A stretch of DNA of 64,000 nt, taken from positions 74,024 through 138,023 of the forward strand of contig JAYVMW010000028.1 of NCBI GenBank assembly GCA_043758755.1, read 5' to 3'. Below, one piece after another: positions 36,574 through 45,506 of this stretch. The stretch is from Solimicrobium sp043758755. Its GTDB lineage: Bacteria; Pseudomonadota; Gammaproteobacteria; Burkholderiales; Burkholderiaceae_D. The notes under the pieces were generated by a model that worked only from the letters and a program-made list of their open reading frames with translations, did no database searches and was not told where the DNA came from. Position 1 is the first letter of the stretch. Each line of letters opens with the position of its first letter. The position numbers were made by a program, and so were the translations under genes.

Positions 36574-36878
36574 TTAGATACCTCCTGTTTTATTTTTGCA
36601 GTCAGATCGTCGAATTCGCTGTTGGCGCGACGCACATAAATTCCAGTAATTACCACGGTAAACAAGATGACAAACAATCCGACAGGCATGCCTATCGTCA
36701 TCACGCCCGTTCCCAGTTTGGCGCTGAGTAATTCCTTGTCGAATGCAATTAATAAAATAAAGCCGTAGTACACGACCATGACCAGCAGGGTGAACCACCA
36801 CCCATAGGCGGTACGGGCCTTTAAGAGTTTTTGATAATTGGGGTTAGCCAATATCGTTTTGACGAGCTTATCTTCCAT
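36570..36878 (-). CDS. yjcH: DUF485 membrane protein (YjcH)
   Basis: The 102-residue protein has two membrane segments (WFTLLVMVVYYGFILLIAF and PVGLFVILFTVVITGIYV) and the DUF485 start NPNYQKLLKARTAYGW. It accompanies actP in proteobacteria; its function is not known in detail. GGAGA lies seven or so bases before the ATG. It overlaps actP by four bases. Confidence 0.92.
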   Translation of the reverse strand: MEDKLVKTILANPNYQKLLKARTAYGWWFTLLVMVVYYGFILLIAFDKELLSAKLGTGVMTIGMPVGLFVILFTVVITGIYVRRANSEFDDLTAKIKQEVSK

Positions 36879-36955
36879 GCAAAGTCTCCTGTTTATCGTT
36901 ATTGAATGTTACTTACTGGGGATGTGCGGCCTAACAAAACCATTCTGGCCTAAAG

Positions 36956-36982
36956 ATTATATTGAATATTGCGCCATAACAA
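36956..36982 (-). promoter_or_regulatory. Candidate promoter of yjcH-actP
   Basis: On the minus strand, TTGTTA (complement of 36977-36982) and a perfect TATAAT (complement of 36956-36961) are separated by 15 bases. Transcription would start roughly 70 bases upstream of the yjcH ATG. The spacer is short. Confidence 0.45.
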
Positions 36983-37078
36983 ATTTATTTCGACGAATAT
37001 TGTCGGATTTAATGTATTTAATATGGAAAGTCGTTAGGAGGACTGCTTTTAGTTCATTTGCCGATGGCAAATGGATAA

Positions 37079-37909
37079 CTAGGCCGACAGTTGGCGCAGC
37101 CGTTTTGGACGGAACACGCTGGCGTCGGCATAAAATTGAAGGTCCTGTTTTTGCCACCAGCCAGGCACGCCAAGTACCGGTAACGGTGAAAAAATCCCGG
37201 TTCGCAATTCGCAGGCAGACAGTTGCGTTGCCATCTGACTATCCAGAATTGCGGTTTTTCCGCTCGAATCCAGTTGATGAAAGTCTGCGTCAACCCAACA
37301 CACCAGCGTATGGGCAGTAATGGCTTTATAGGGTTGTACCAGTTTTTCCATGATGGCATGGCCAAACAGAACCACTTCAGCATGGACCATAAATTGTTCG
37401 CGCTGCTGTACAAAGACCTCGGTCCACTGATGATGACGCAGCGCAGACACCAGATTATGCCCGGTGTCATTGTCGGTCACAGCCAGGATGGCGGCGTTTT
37501 CATCGAACAGTGTAGCGGCATCGCGAGACGGCCCGCGCGACTTCCCTATGCCCAATCTGGCAATCTGGGCCGCCTGCAGCGCATTTAACTGAACTTTAAC
37601 CCGGGCATAAGTCAGCCAGATCAGCGCGTTGAAAAAGTCATGCAGGTTTTCCCGGGTAGGCACGCGCCCGGTCGTATTGATGTAGGCCTCGTAAGAAAGT
37701 TCTGCCGGCAAGTCCTGCTGTGACACAAACCGGATCGGATGGCCATGCTGATTTTTCAATCCGGCCAGCACGGCACGCCGATTTAACGCTTCACGCCAGT
37801 CGGGCTGTGCAGCGACCTGCATGCCGGTTTCACGCAAGGCGGCCAGCCAGGGTGCGGACCAGTCCACACCTGCATCGATTTGACTGGTCTGGCTCAAACA
37901 ACTTTCCAT
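37079..37909 (-). CDS. DUF3025 protein of unknown function
   Basis: The 276-residue protein matches the DUF3025 pattern, with YEAYINTTGRVPTRENLHDFFNALIWLTYARVK (given here in pieces near residues 73-105) and a conserved central DND and later HAI sequence. No catalytic motif is recognised and there is no signal peptide or membrane segment. It overlaps pyrC by 16 bases at its 5' end, so the genes are likely cotranscribed. The pyrC link is conserved in some betaproteobacteria but does not reveal its role. Confidence 0.82.
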   Translation of the reverse strand: MESCLSQTSQIDAGVDWSAPWLAALRETGMQVAAQPDWREALNRRAVLAGLKNQHGHPIRFVSQQDLPAELSYEAYINTTGRVPTRENLHDFFNALIWLTYARVKVQLNALQAAQIARLGIGKSRGPSRDAATLFDENAAILAVTDNDTGHNLVSALRHHQWTEVFVQQREQFMVHAEVVLFGHAIMEKLVQPYKAITAHTLVCWVDADFHQLDSSGKTAILDSQMATQLSACELRTGIFSPLPVLGVPGWWQKQDLQFYADASVFRPKRLRQLSA

Positions 37910-38949
37910 TGCAGGGTTTCGCCGGCATTCAGCGGCACGATGGTGGACTGCGCCAGCGGCAGTTCTTCCGGCATAACCCAGTCGGTGCGTTGCAGGGTCA
38001 ATGTTGTCGTGTTAACCGGCAGCTGATAAAACCGTGGCCCGTGCAGACTGGAAAAGCCCTCCAGTTTATCCAGCGCGCCGACCTGATCAAACGCCTGCGC
38101 ATACAGTTCCATGGCATGCAGCGCGGTATAACAGCCGGCACAACCGCAAGCCTGTTCCTTGGCGCCTTTGGCATGCGGTGCAGAATCAGTTCCCAGAAAA
38201 AACCGCGGGTTGCCTGAGGTGGCAGCCTGCACCAGAGCCAGCCGGTGCGATTCGCGCTTCAACACCGGCAGACAATAATAATGAGGCCGGATTCCACCTT
38301 TGAAAATATCGTTGCGGTTATACAGCAAATGGTGGGCGGTAATGGTTGCGGCGATTGGGCCGACGGCTGTGCGCACATATTCGGCAGCCTGACTGGTGGT
38401 GATATGTTCGAAGACCACTTTGAGTTCCGGCATATCACTGCGCAGCGGCTGTAATACCTGTTCGATAAACGCGGCTTCACGGTCAAACAGATCAATGGCC
38501 GGATCGGTCACTTCACCATGCACCAGAAACGGCATGCCGCATTCCTGCATGACTTCCAGCGTTTTATAGCACAGCCTTAAATCGGTTACACCGGCATCCG
38601 AATTGGTGGTGGCACCGGCCGGATACAGCTTGACCGCATGGACCAGGCCGCTGTCTTTGGCACGCCGGATTTCATCCGGGCTGGTGTTGTTGGTCAGGTA
38701 TAAGGTCATCAACGGTTCAAACTGCGTGCCGTCTGGCAGTGCGGCCAGTATCCGTTCGCGGTAAGCCAGTGCCTGTGCTGTGGTGGTAACCGGCGGTTTT
38801 AAATTCGGCATGACGATGGCGCGCGCAAACTGTTTGGCGGTATGCGGCAAGACACTGGCCATGACTGCGTCATCACGCAGATGCACGTGCCAGTCGTCGG
38901 GGCGGGTAATGGTGATCGAATCGGGCCGGGTGGATGTTTGTTGTGACAT
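37894..38949 (-). CDS. pyrC: Dihydroorotase
   Basis: The 351-residue class II dihydroorotase closes carbamoyl-aspartate to dihydroorotate in pyrimidine synthesis. The metal pair is DWHVHLRDD near residue 17, the carboxylated lysine is in VHAVKLYPAGATTNS, later ligands are in LVHGEV and FEHITT, and the catalytic Asp is in FLGTDSAPHAKGAKEQACGCAG. These are the hallmarks of the short PyrC form. The ATG is at 38949, with DUF3025 overlapping downstream. Confidence 0.96.
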   Translation of the reverse strand: MSQQTSTRPDSITITRPDDWHVHLRDDAVMASVLPHTAKQFARAIVMPNLKPPVTTTAQALAYRERILAALPDGTQFEPLMTLYLTNNTSPDEIRRAKDSGLVHAVKLYPAGATTNSDAGVTDLRLCYKTLEVMQECGMPFLVHGEVTDPAIDLFDREAAFIEQVLQPLRSDMPELKVVFEHITTSQAAEYVRTAVGPIAATITAHHLLYNRNDIFKGGIRPHYYCLPVLKRESHRLALVQAATSGNPRFFLGTDSAPHAKGAKEQACGCAGCYTALHAMELYAQAFDQVGALDKLEGFSSLHGPRFYQLPVNTTTLTLQRTDWVMPEELPLAQSTIVPLNAGETLQWKVV

Positions 38950-39135
38950 GGCGTTGGGCAGGAAGCATGGGAAAACGCCATTTTAACTCACCGGGGTTGG
39001 AATTCTCCAATTTGCTCTGCAGGTCGGACAGATTGAATTGACAATGGTCCGCTTCAATTGAAAGCCTCGGATTTTCCTGACGCCGGTCGTATAAATTATG
39101 TAGGGTCGTTAACCGTGAGCACTCAACTGAAAAAA

Positions 39136-39615
39136 TCACAGCCCAAGTTCACTCAACCCGGGATGATTGTCAGGACGACGTCCTTGTGGCCAGTGAAATT
39201 TTCGATCCTGTTCGGAAATGGCCAGATCGTTGATGCTGGCAAAGCGTAATTTCATTAAGCCCTGTGCGTCAAACTCCCAGTTTTCATTTCCATACGAACG
39301 AAACCAGTTTCCTGTTGCATCGTGCCATTCATAGGCAAAGCGAACTGCAATTCTATTTCCCTCGAACGCCCACAATTCCTTAATGAGCCGATATTCACAT
39401 TCCTGCTCCCATTTACGAGTCAGGAATTGCACGATTTGTTCACGTCCTTGCGGAAATTCTGCGCGGTTGCGCCAGGTGCTGTCAGTGGTGTAGGCCAGCG
39501 ATACCCGCGCCGGATCGCGACTGTTCCATCCATCTTCGGCCATTCTGACCTTTTGAATAGCCGTTTCGCGGGTAAAGGGAGGTAATGGCGGGCGCGCTTC
39601 ATTGAGTTGGTTCAT
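39136..39615 (-). CDS. DUF1348 / SnoaL-like NTF2-fold protein
   Basis: The 159-residue protein has the DUF1348 layout: PPFTRETAIQKVRMAEDGWNSRDP at the start, DSTWRNRAEFPQGREQI, RFAYEWHDATGNWFRSYGNENWEF, and a Pro-rich C-terminus. The NTF2-like cone fold often binds small hydrophobic molecules. No function is known for this subfamily. It lies in a group of accessory genes (TMEM175, nitronate monooxygenase) 34 bases downstream of the TMEM175-like gene, on the same strand. Confidence 0.83.
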   Translation of the reverse strand: MNQLNEARPPLPPFTRETAIQKVRMAEDGWNSRDPARVSLAYTTDSTWRNRAEFPQGREQIVQFLTRKWEQECEYRLIKELWAFEGNRIAVRFAYEWHDATGNWFRSYGNENWEFDAQGLMKLRFASINDLAISEQDRKFHWPQGRRPDNHPGLSELGL

Positions 39616-39649
39616 GGACTTGTTCCTGAAAATTCGTAATCGGATTTTT

Positions 39650-40234
39650 TTATTGCTGCGTTTCTAGTAGTTTGCGCTCCACGCGTCTGTCAGGAATAAG
39701 CCAAATAACGGCCACCAGCGCATAAATGCAACCGGAAATCCAGGCCGATCGGAACGCGCAGGGAATCGCAACAGCGTACAACAGCGGGGACAGTTTCCCT
39801 TTCCAATCCGAGCCCACAGCCGCTGCCAGAATTGATCCAGGTCCCTGCGTAGCAATAATAGTCCTCTGTAAAATCCAATAGGCAATCGCAGACATCAACA
39901 GGACAACACCGTAAAGGGCAGTGGGCGCCGCGGCAAAATGGTTCTCGCCCATCCAACCAGTAACAAACGGTGTTAGCGACAGCCAGAATAACAGATGAGA
40001 ATTCGCCCACAGGATGCGGCCATTAACGTGATTGACCAGATGCAGCATGTGGTGATGATTATTCCAGTATATCCCGACGTAAATGAAACTAAGGACGTAG
40101 CTGATGAATATCGGGAACAGCGGAATGAGTGCCGACAGATCCTCGCCACTCGGCACCTTCAATTCCAGGACCATGATAGTGATAATGATGGCAAGCACGC
40201 CGTCACTGAATGCCTCAAGTCGATTTCTTCCCAT
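39650..40234 (-). CDS. TMEM175-family (DUF1211) potassium channel-like protein
   Basis: The 194-residue protein begins RLEAFSDGVLAIIITIMVLEL, the (R)xxxFSD motif of the TMEM175/DUF1211 family, whose bacterial members are tetrameric K+ channels. Six hydrophobic segments are visible, with EDLSALIPLFPIFISYVLSF second and a C-terminal cytoplasmic tail rich in Arg. Ion specificity cannot be inferred. It lies downstream of the nitronate monooxygenase gene on the same strand, with 67 bases between. Confidence 0.82.
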   Translation of the reverse strand: MGRNRLEAFSDGVLAIIITIMVLELKVPSGEDLSALIPLFPIFISYVLSFIYVGIYWNNHHHMLHLVNHVNGRILWANSHLLFWLSLTPFVTGWMGENHFAAAPTALYGVVLLMSAIAYWILQRTIIATQGPGSILAAAVGSDWKGKLSPLLYAVAIPCAFRSAWISGCIYALVAVIWLIPDRRVERKLLETQQ

Positions 40235-40301
40235 AGGTGTATCCGCCGTGGTTAATAGGGGTATTAATCATTTGGTCGGTCTCTATACTGACAGCCGACC
40301 A

Positions 40302-41366
40302 TTATCCGTTTAAATTGTCGACTGATTTATTGCAACCTTTAGACAAGTCGCGAGTCAGCTCGGCTGCCGGAACCTCTTTACAGCCGCTCACATTCTGTCC
40401 GGCCCACAATGGGGAAAAATCACCACTGCCAAGTTTTTCTGCATGACTGCGTAATGGCGCAACGGCAGATGTCGCCAGCGGAAAGGCCGGCACCATACCG
40501 TTAATGGGACCGTTTTCTGTAATGAAGCGATTGACAATTGAGCGAGCAGGACGACCTGTAAAAAGATTGGTCAGCGCAGTGTGGCATGCCAATTTGCTAT
40601 TTAAGGCAGCGCGATGCACCTGGCTGGTCGACGCTTCCGGGCATAACAAATAAGCCGTACCAATTTGCACGCCTGCTGCACCCAGCGCCATTGCTGCGGC
40701 GACCCCTTGCGCATCGGCGATTGCGCCGGCTGCAATTACCGGAATCTTTACATGACGGACTATCTGAGGCAATAACGCAAACGTGCCAACCTGGGTACTT
40801 AAGTCTTCGGTCAGAAAAATACCACGATGTCCTCCGGCTTCCAGTCCTTGCGCAATAATTGCATCGACACCGCGCGACTCGAGCCACAGGGCTTCTTCAA
40901 GCGTGGTCGCAGTTGAAATAATCTTGGCCCCCCAGGAGCGTAAATGCAACAATAAATCAGGGGCAGGCAACCCAAAATGAAAGCTCACAACAGCAGGTTT
41001 AAATTCGCTTAAGGCTTGTGCCGTTGCTGCATTAAATGGAGCGCGTCCGGGGCCAGCGGGTATGGAATCGGCATCAATTCCGAACTCTTTGTAATAGAGT
41101 GACAGCTTGACTCGCCATTTTGCTTCGCATTCCTCGTCAGGGGCAGGATTGGTATGACAAAAAAAATTGACATTGAACGGCTTATTTGTCTGAGCTTGAA
41201 TTGCACCAAGTTCGCATTTCATTGCTTCAATACTGAGCATGGCACAGGGTAATGAACCCAAGCCCCCGGCATTTGATACTGCCACAGCCAGGGCGCTGCC
41301 CTGAACACCAGCCATAGGTGCTTGAATGATGGGCAGCTGTATCCCAATGAGCTGAGTCAACGTCAT
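40302..41366 (-). CDS. Nitronate monooxygenase (2-nitropropane dioxygenase family)
   Basis: The 354-residue FMN enzyme has a TIM-barrel pattern. Key parts are IIQAPMAGVQGSALAVAVSNAGGLGSL at the N-terminus, IAQGLEAGGHRG (FMN phosphate loop) near residue 195, IAAGAIADAQGVAAAMALGAAGVQIGTAYLL and HTALTNLFTGRPARSIVNRF. The family oxidises propionate-3-nitronate and other nitronates, protecting against these toxins. It is 20 bases downstream of the Atm1-like exporter gene. Confidence 0.88.
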   Translation of the reverse strand: MTLTQLIGIQLPIIQAPMAGVQGSALAVAVSNAGGLGSLPCAMLSIEAMKCELGAIQAQTNKPFNVNFFCHTNPAPDEECEAKWRVKLSLYYKEFGIDADSIPAGPGRAPFNAATAQALSEFKPAVVSFHFGLPAPDLLLHLRSWGAKIISTATTLEEALWLESRGVDAIIAQGLEAGGHRGIFLTEDLSTQVGTFALLPQIVRHVKIPVIAAGAIADAQGVAAAMALGAAGVQIGTAYLLCPEASTSQVHRAALNSKLACHTALTNLFTGRPARSIVNRFITENGPINGMVPAFPLATSAVAPLRSHAEKLGSGDFSPLWAGQNVSGCKEVPAAELTRDLSKGCNKSVDNLNG

Positions 41367-41386
41367 CTGTTTATCCCTTTAAAAAT

Positions 41387-43246
41387 CTAATACAGCGCTT
41401 CGCGTGTCGAATCAGGTTGGGCATCCGACCACAATTCCTGTTCAGACTGCGATTGCTGACGCGCCCACATCTGCGCATAAACCCGGTCTTTGGCCAGCAG
41501 TTCTGCATGACTGCCACTTTCCACGATACGGCCCTGCTCCATGACCAGAATCTGCGCCGCATCGACTATGGTTGACAGACGGTGTGCAATCACCAGACTG
41601 GTTCGACCCCGCGCGATTTCCTTGAGTTGCTGCTGAATCGCCTGTTCCGACTTCGAATCCAGTGCCGAAGTGGCTTCATCCAGTATCAGTATCGCGGGAT
41701 TTTTCAGAACTGTTCTGGCAATGGCCACACGCTGTTTTTCGCCACCGGACAATTTCAGACCACGCTCACCAACCCGGGTGGCATACCCTTCCGGCAACCC
41801 CATAATGAAATCATGGATGTAGGCCGCCTTGGCTGCCATGACGATTTCTTCATGGCTGGCGCCATTTCTGCCGTAGGCAATATTGTATTCGATTGTGTCA
41901 TTGAACAGCACCGTATCCTGCGGCACGATCCCGATCGACGTGCGCAATGATGCCTGGGTGATTGAACGAATCTCCTGTCCAGCAATAGTAATGGCACCTT
42001 GCTGAATATCGTAAAAGCGAAACAGCAGCCGCGCCAGGGTTGATTTGCCCGAGCCGCTGGCGCCAACCACGGCTGTGGTGGCACCGGCCGGCATCACAAA
42101 CGAGACCTGATGCAGAATCTGTCGATTGGTTTCGTAACTGAAGTCCACCTGCTCGAAGCGGATTTCTGGTCCGGCATGCTGGACCAGTTGCAGCGCATGG
42201 GCCGAGTCGGTATCGGCAATTTCACGATGTTCATCCAGCAGCGCAAACAATTTCTCCATATCGGCCAGACTTTGTTTGATTTCCCGGTACAGCACACCCA
42301 GAAAGTTCAGTGGTACATACAGCTGCAGCATGAAACTGTTGACCAGCACCAGATCGCCCAGTGTCATCGTGCCGGCAATTACGCCAACCGTGGCGCGCCA
42401 CAGTATCAGACTCACGGCAATGGCGATGATGGAAGATTGTCCAATGTTTAACAGCGACAGCGAAGTCTGCGATTTCACCGCCGCCGTTTCATATTTGCGC
42501 AAACCCTGGTCATAGCGCTCGGCTTCCATTTCCTCATTGCTGAAATATTTGACGGTTTCATAGTTGATAATGGAATCGATTGCCCTGGTATTGGCTTTTG
42601 AATCCAGCTCGTTCATGGTGCGCCGGAAATGGGTGCGCCATTCGGTTACTGTAATCGTAAACACTATATATATAGCAAGAGCGCAGAAAGTGATGGCAGA
42701 GAACCAGATATCGTAATGCAGTACCAGGTAGCCCAGCACCATGGTAATTTCCAGCAAGGTTGGAAATATGCTGAACAGGGCAAACGAAACCAGCGAGGAC
42801 ACGGCGCGCGTTCCGCGTTCAATATCGCGGGTCATGCCGCCGGTCTGACGGTTCAGGTGAAACCGCAGCGACAGGCCGTGGATATGCCGAAACACCTTCA
42901 AGGCAATGGTGCGCACCGCGCGCTGGGTGACCCGCGCGAATACAAATTCACGCAATTCGTTGAACAGCGAGGTGGACAGTCTTAACAGACCATAGACCAG
43001 CAGAATGCCGGCTGGCAGAATCAATTCCGTGTGCGCGGTGCCAGGAGTCAGGCTGTCAATGAGCCTTTTGAGCACAATCGGTACTGACACCAAAGTGACT
43101 TTGGCGGCAATCAGGCACACCAGCGCGACGCAAACCCGTCCTTTATAAGCCCACAGATAGGGCAGCAGCGTTTTGATGGTTGCCCAGTCATTACGTTTTT
43201 TTGTTTCGGTGTCGGGCAGGGCTGGGGATGGAGTTGAGCGGCGCAT
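41387..43246 (-). CDS. Atm1/ABCB7-type ABC exporter (fused permease and ATPase)
   Basis: The 619-residue half-transporter has about six membrane helices (residues 30-320) and an ATPase domain: Walker A VGASGSGKSTLARLLFRFYD near 400, signature LSGGEKQRVAIARTVL and Walker B ILILDEATSALD, with RTSLVIAHRLSTI. The permease carries features of the Atm1 group (TNRQTGGMTRDIERG-like LNRQTGGMTRDIERGTRAV and YETVKYFSNEEMEAERYD). Atm1 proteins export glutathione-linked sulfur or metal species; a bacterial homologue confers heavy-metal tolerance. It probably homodimerises. It is divergent from the thioesterase gene. Confidence 0.88.
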   Translation of the reverse strand: MRRSTPSPALPDTETKKRNDWATIKTLLPYLWAYKGRVCVALVCLIAAKVTLVSVPIVLKRLIDSLTPGTAHTELILPAGILLVYGLLRLSTSLFNELREFVFARVTQRAVRTIALKVFRHIHGLSLRFHLNRQTGGMTRDIERGTRAVSSLVSFALFSIFPTLLEITMVLGYLVLHYDIWFSAITFCALAIYIVFTITVTEWRTHFRRTMNELDSKANTRAIDSIINYETVKYFSNEEMEAERYDQGLRKYETAAVKSQTSLSLLNIGQSSIIAIAVSLILWRATVGVIAGTMTLGDLVLVNSFMLQLYVPLNFLGVLYREIKQSLADMEKLFALLDEHREIADTDSAHALQLVQHAGPEIRFEQVDFSYETNRQILHQVSFVMPAGATTAVVGASGSGKSTLARLLFRFYDIQQGAITIAGQEIRSITQASLRTSIGIVPQDTVLFNDTIEYNIAYGRNGASHEEIVMAAKAAYIHDFIMGLPEGYATRVGERGLKLSGGEKQRVAIARTVLKNPAILILDEATSALDSKSEQAIQQQLKEIARGRTSLVIAHRLSTIVDAAQILVMEQGRIVESGSHAELLAKDRVYAQMWARQQSQSEQELWSDAQPDSTREALY

Positions 43247-43302
43247 AGGGGATTGAACTATAATTTTGATCTCGCGATTGTAACCCTTAGCCGGAAATCA
43301 GG

Positions 43303-43722
43303 ATGACCTCATCAACTCAAACCTCCACTAAAACTCTGCTCCCGACCCGCATGCCGCAATTACGCGTGATGCCCATGCCATCCGACGCCAATATCCATGG
43401 CGATGTATTCGGGGGCTGGATCATGTCTCAGGTGGATATTGCCGGCGCGATTCCGGCCTGCCGGCGCAGCAACGGCCGGGTAGTTACCATCGCAGTCAAT
43501 TCGTTTTTGTTCAAGCATCCGGTTTTTGTGGGGGACCTGCTGTCGTTCTATGCCGATGTGGTCAAGGTCGGCCGCACTTCGATCACCATTTACGTTGAAG
43601 TCTATGCAGAACGAAACCGGCTGGAAGCCGATACGGTCAAGGTGACGGAAGCCACCCTGACTTACGTCGCTACCGACGATGACAGAAAACCGCGCGTGAT
43701 TCCACCTCTGGAATCCATTTAA
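43303..43722 (+). CDS. Acyl-CoA thioesterase (YciA-like hotdog)
   Basis: The 139-residue protein has the hotdog signature MPSDANIHGDVFGGWIMSQVDIAG near residue 28, which contains the conserved catalytic Asn/Asp and HG. VTIAVNSFLFKHPVFVGDLLSFYADV and TDTVKVTEATLTYVA-like sequence follow. YciA proteins hydrolyse a wide range of acyl-CoAs. It is transcribed divergently from the Atm1-type gene (56 bases apart) and converges on yggT with 6 bases between stops. Confidence 0.9.
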   Translation: MTSSTQTSTKTLLPTRMPQLRVMPMPSDANIHGDVFGGWIMSQVDIAGAIPACRRSNGRVVTIAVNSFLFKHPVFVGDLLSFYADVVKVGRTSITIYVEVYAERNRLEADTVKVTEATLTYVATDDDRKPRVIPPLESI

Positions 43723-43728
43723 CCAAGT

Positions 43729-44280
43729 TTACATCAGCGCCATTCCTGCCATGGCGGACAGGTACGCCAATAACTTGCTGGCCACCTGCAGCAATAAAAA
43801 TAACACCATCGGGGAAATATCGAGGCCGCCGAGCAGGGGAATTATCTGGCGGATCGGTCTTAGCAGCGGGGCATTCAATGCCCGCACAAAGGGTGCCAGC
43901 GGGGCATGCGGATTGACCCAGCTGAATATCACTTCCAGGACCAACAGGGCCGTCCAACCATAAACAATCCACTCCATCAGGCTGAACAACGCCAGCAGAA
44001 ACAGCGTCGACGGGAAAGTATCCAGAATCAGCCACACTTTAATAGCGGTAATTATCAGGGCAATCAAATAGGCAGCAATCAGGCTGGCCCAGTCATATCC
44101 ACCAACCCCTGGAATAATCCGACGCATTGGTTTGACGATCCAGTCGCTGAGCTGAAAAGTGAATTGGGCCACCTGGGCGGGAGGCCGAACCCGGACTATC
44201 TGCATCCAGAATCGCAATAACAACACGCCGGCAAACAGTCCGGCCACGGTATCGAGCACCAGATTCAACAGATATATCAA
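43729..44280 (-). CDS. YggT-family membrane protein
   Basis: The 183-residue protein has several membrane segments in two similar halves (LVLDTVAGLFAGVLLLRFWMQIVRV and VYGWTALLVLEVIFSWVNPHAPL), each half with the YggT pattern. I start at TTG 44280, which has AGGGGA about seven bases upstream and gives the usual N-terminus. A TTG 15 codons earlier is less likely. The function is unclear; YggT proteins associate with cell division or osmotic stress in other bacteria. The typical neighbours (proC, yggS) are not seen here. Confidence 0.85.
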   Translation of the reverse strand: MIYLLNLVLDTVAGLFAGVLLLRFWMQIVRVRPPAQVAQFTFQLSDWIVKPMRRIIPGVGGYDWASLIAAYLIALIITAIKVWLILDTFPSTLFLLALFSLMEWIVYGWTALLVLEVIFSWVNPHAPLAPFVRALNAPLLRPIRQIIPLLGGLDISPMVLFLLLQVASKLLAYLSAMAGMALM

Positions 44281-44383
44281 GATTTCTTCCCCTAAGAAAA
44301 ACGTGTTCCAACCAGCTTTAACCAATCAACAGTATAGCGATTCGACCGCAGTTTGATGACTCAAATTCAAAACCCTGCAAACA

Positions 44384-44421
44384 CAAAAAAACCCGCTATG
44401 CAGTATAACCACATAGCAGGT
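44384..44421 (-). terminator. Intrinsic terminator of the histone H1-like gene
   Basis: On the minus strand, ACCTGCTATG (complement of 44412-44421) pairs with CATAGCGGGT (complement of 44391-44400) with one G-U pair, followed by seven T. It lies 40 bases after the stop. Confidence 0.75.
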
Positions 44422-44462
44422 CATGATTCCTGAAATTAATCAGGCGACAGAAAACGTCGCGC

Positions 44463-45092
44463 TTATTGTGGGCGCGGTGTCGCTGTTGGGAAAGGCCAGG
44501 CAGCGGTTGGTGCTGAAATTGCGCTGTTAGCTTCTTTCGGTGTAGCCGGTTTTACGGCTGGCTTAGCCGCCGCTTTTTTTGCTGCTGGCTTTTTCGCTGC
44601 AGGTTTGGCTGCTGGCTTGGCAGCTGCTTTTTTAGCTGCTGGCTTTTTGGCGGCTGGCTTGGCAGCTGCTTTTTTAGCTACTGGCTTTTTGGCTGCTGGT
44701 TTGGCGGCTGGTTTAGCTGCTGCTTTTTTAGCTACTGGCTTTTTAGCTGCTACTGCTTTTTTAGCCGCTGGCTTTTTGGCTGCTACTGCTTTTTTAGCTA
44801 CTGGCTTTTTAGCTGCAACGGCTTTTTTAGCTACTGGCTTTTTAGCTGCTACTGCTTTTTTAGCCACTGGCTTTTTAGCTGCAACGACTTTTTTAGCTAC
44901 TGGCTTTTTAGCTGCTACTGCTTTTTTAGCTACTGGCTTTTTAGCTGCAACGGCTTTTTTAGCTGCTGGTTTTTTAGCCGCTACTTTTTTAACTGCTGGT
45001 TTAGCTGCTGCCTTTTTAACTGCCGGCTTTGCAACTGCCTTTTTAGCTGCCGGTTTAGCGGCGGCTTTCTTTGCTGGTTTTGCTGTAGACAT
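44463..45092 (-). CDS. Lys/Ala/Pro-rich histone H1-like protein
   Basis: The 209-residue protein is built almost entirely from Lys, Ala, Pro and Val. Residues 40-121 hold about seven copies of an 11-residue unit (KKPVAKKAVAA). Residues 122-180 are looser KPAAKK/AAAKPA repeats. The last 28 residues are non-repetitive (SAISAPTAAWPF...). This is the composition of bacterial histone H1-like proteins (HctB, AlgP type), which bind and compact DNA through a disordered basic tail. Its length is likely variable because of the repeats. AGGA precedes the ATG. The gene has its own terminator and stands alone next to nrdAB. Confidence 0.88.
   Translation of the reverse strand: MSTAKPAKKAAAKPAAKKAVAKPAVKKAAAKPAVKKVAAKKPAAKKAVAAKKPVAKKAVAAKKPVAKKVVAAKKPVAKKAVAAKKPVAKKAVAAKKPVAKKAVAAKKPAAKKAVAAKKPVAKKAAAKPAAKPAAKKPVAKKAAAKPAAKKPAAKKAAAKPAAKPAAKKPAAKKAAAKPAVKPATPKEANSAISAPTAAWPFPTATPRPQ
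44730..44975. repeat. 33-bp tandem repeat coding KKPVAKKAVAA
   Basis: About seven copies of a 33-base unit encode the 11-residue repeat of the H1-like protein. Copies differ at a few synonymous positions. Such arrays change copy number by slippage, so length may vary among strains. Confidence 0.85.
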
Positions 45093-45506
45093 TTTTTTGT
45101 CCTTTACTAAAAGTTAGAAAGTATCACTTACAAGTTTGAAACCCGTTTTAGCCATCACACGCGGCAATGATTAAAGCGGATTATTCATCGGCGCAAACCT
45201 GCAACGCGTATACGCTAATGAATTCGGCACTTGCCAAACTGTTGTTTTTTTATAATTCTGCAGTTTGACACTTAGTCTTTTCTTCGGGTGGCACGCCTGT
45301 GGCCCGGATCAATTGGTACGAATTGACCGGCTGGTTTCAGGTAATCCACCTTTTAGAATCGTCCCGGTTCAGCTTTTTCCAACTAAACCAGGTAAGTATT
45401 TTTTAAAACAAATCGAATGAACAAAGCAAAAAGCCGCATCATCCTGAATAAGCTAACTATTCAGGCAGGGCGGCAAAATTATGTTGGTTTGAATGTCCAT
45501 TGTTGT
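45093..45506. other. Non-coding, AT-rich promoter region of the H1-like gene
   Basis: This 414-base stretch has no convincing gene. It must carry the minus-strand promoter of the H1-like gene, though no hexamer pair is compelling. On the plus strand, TATAAT at 45251-45256 has TTGCCA at 45231-45236 with a short 14-base spacer. The terminator at 45428-45474 is described separately. Confidence 0.5.
45428..45474 (-). terminator. Intrinsic terminator downstream of the 45-residue ORF
   Basis: CCTGAATA (45443-45450) pairs with TATTCAGG (45458-45465), extended by GCCGC (45433-45437) with GCGGC (45470-45474) after a small internal loop. On the minus strand five T follow. It is 33 bases beyond the stop of the small ORF and 302 bases beyond nrdB. 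Confidence 0.72.

Noticed and set aside
38873..39139. 88-codon minus frame across the pyrC start
   Set aside because: It overlaps pyrC out of frame, has no ribosome site and an unlikely composition.
44730..44975. Regular 33-base repeats considered as a CRISPR array
   Set aside because: Repeats are contiguous, in-frame and coding, without unique spacers or cas genes.
44605..45117. 170-codon hydrophobic frame (LAAGFLA repeats) on the plus strand
   Set aside because: It is the reverse complement of the Lys/Ala repeat gene and has no ribosome site; a shadow.
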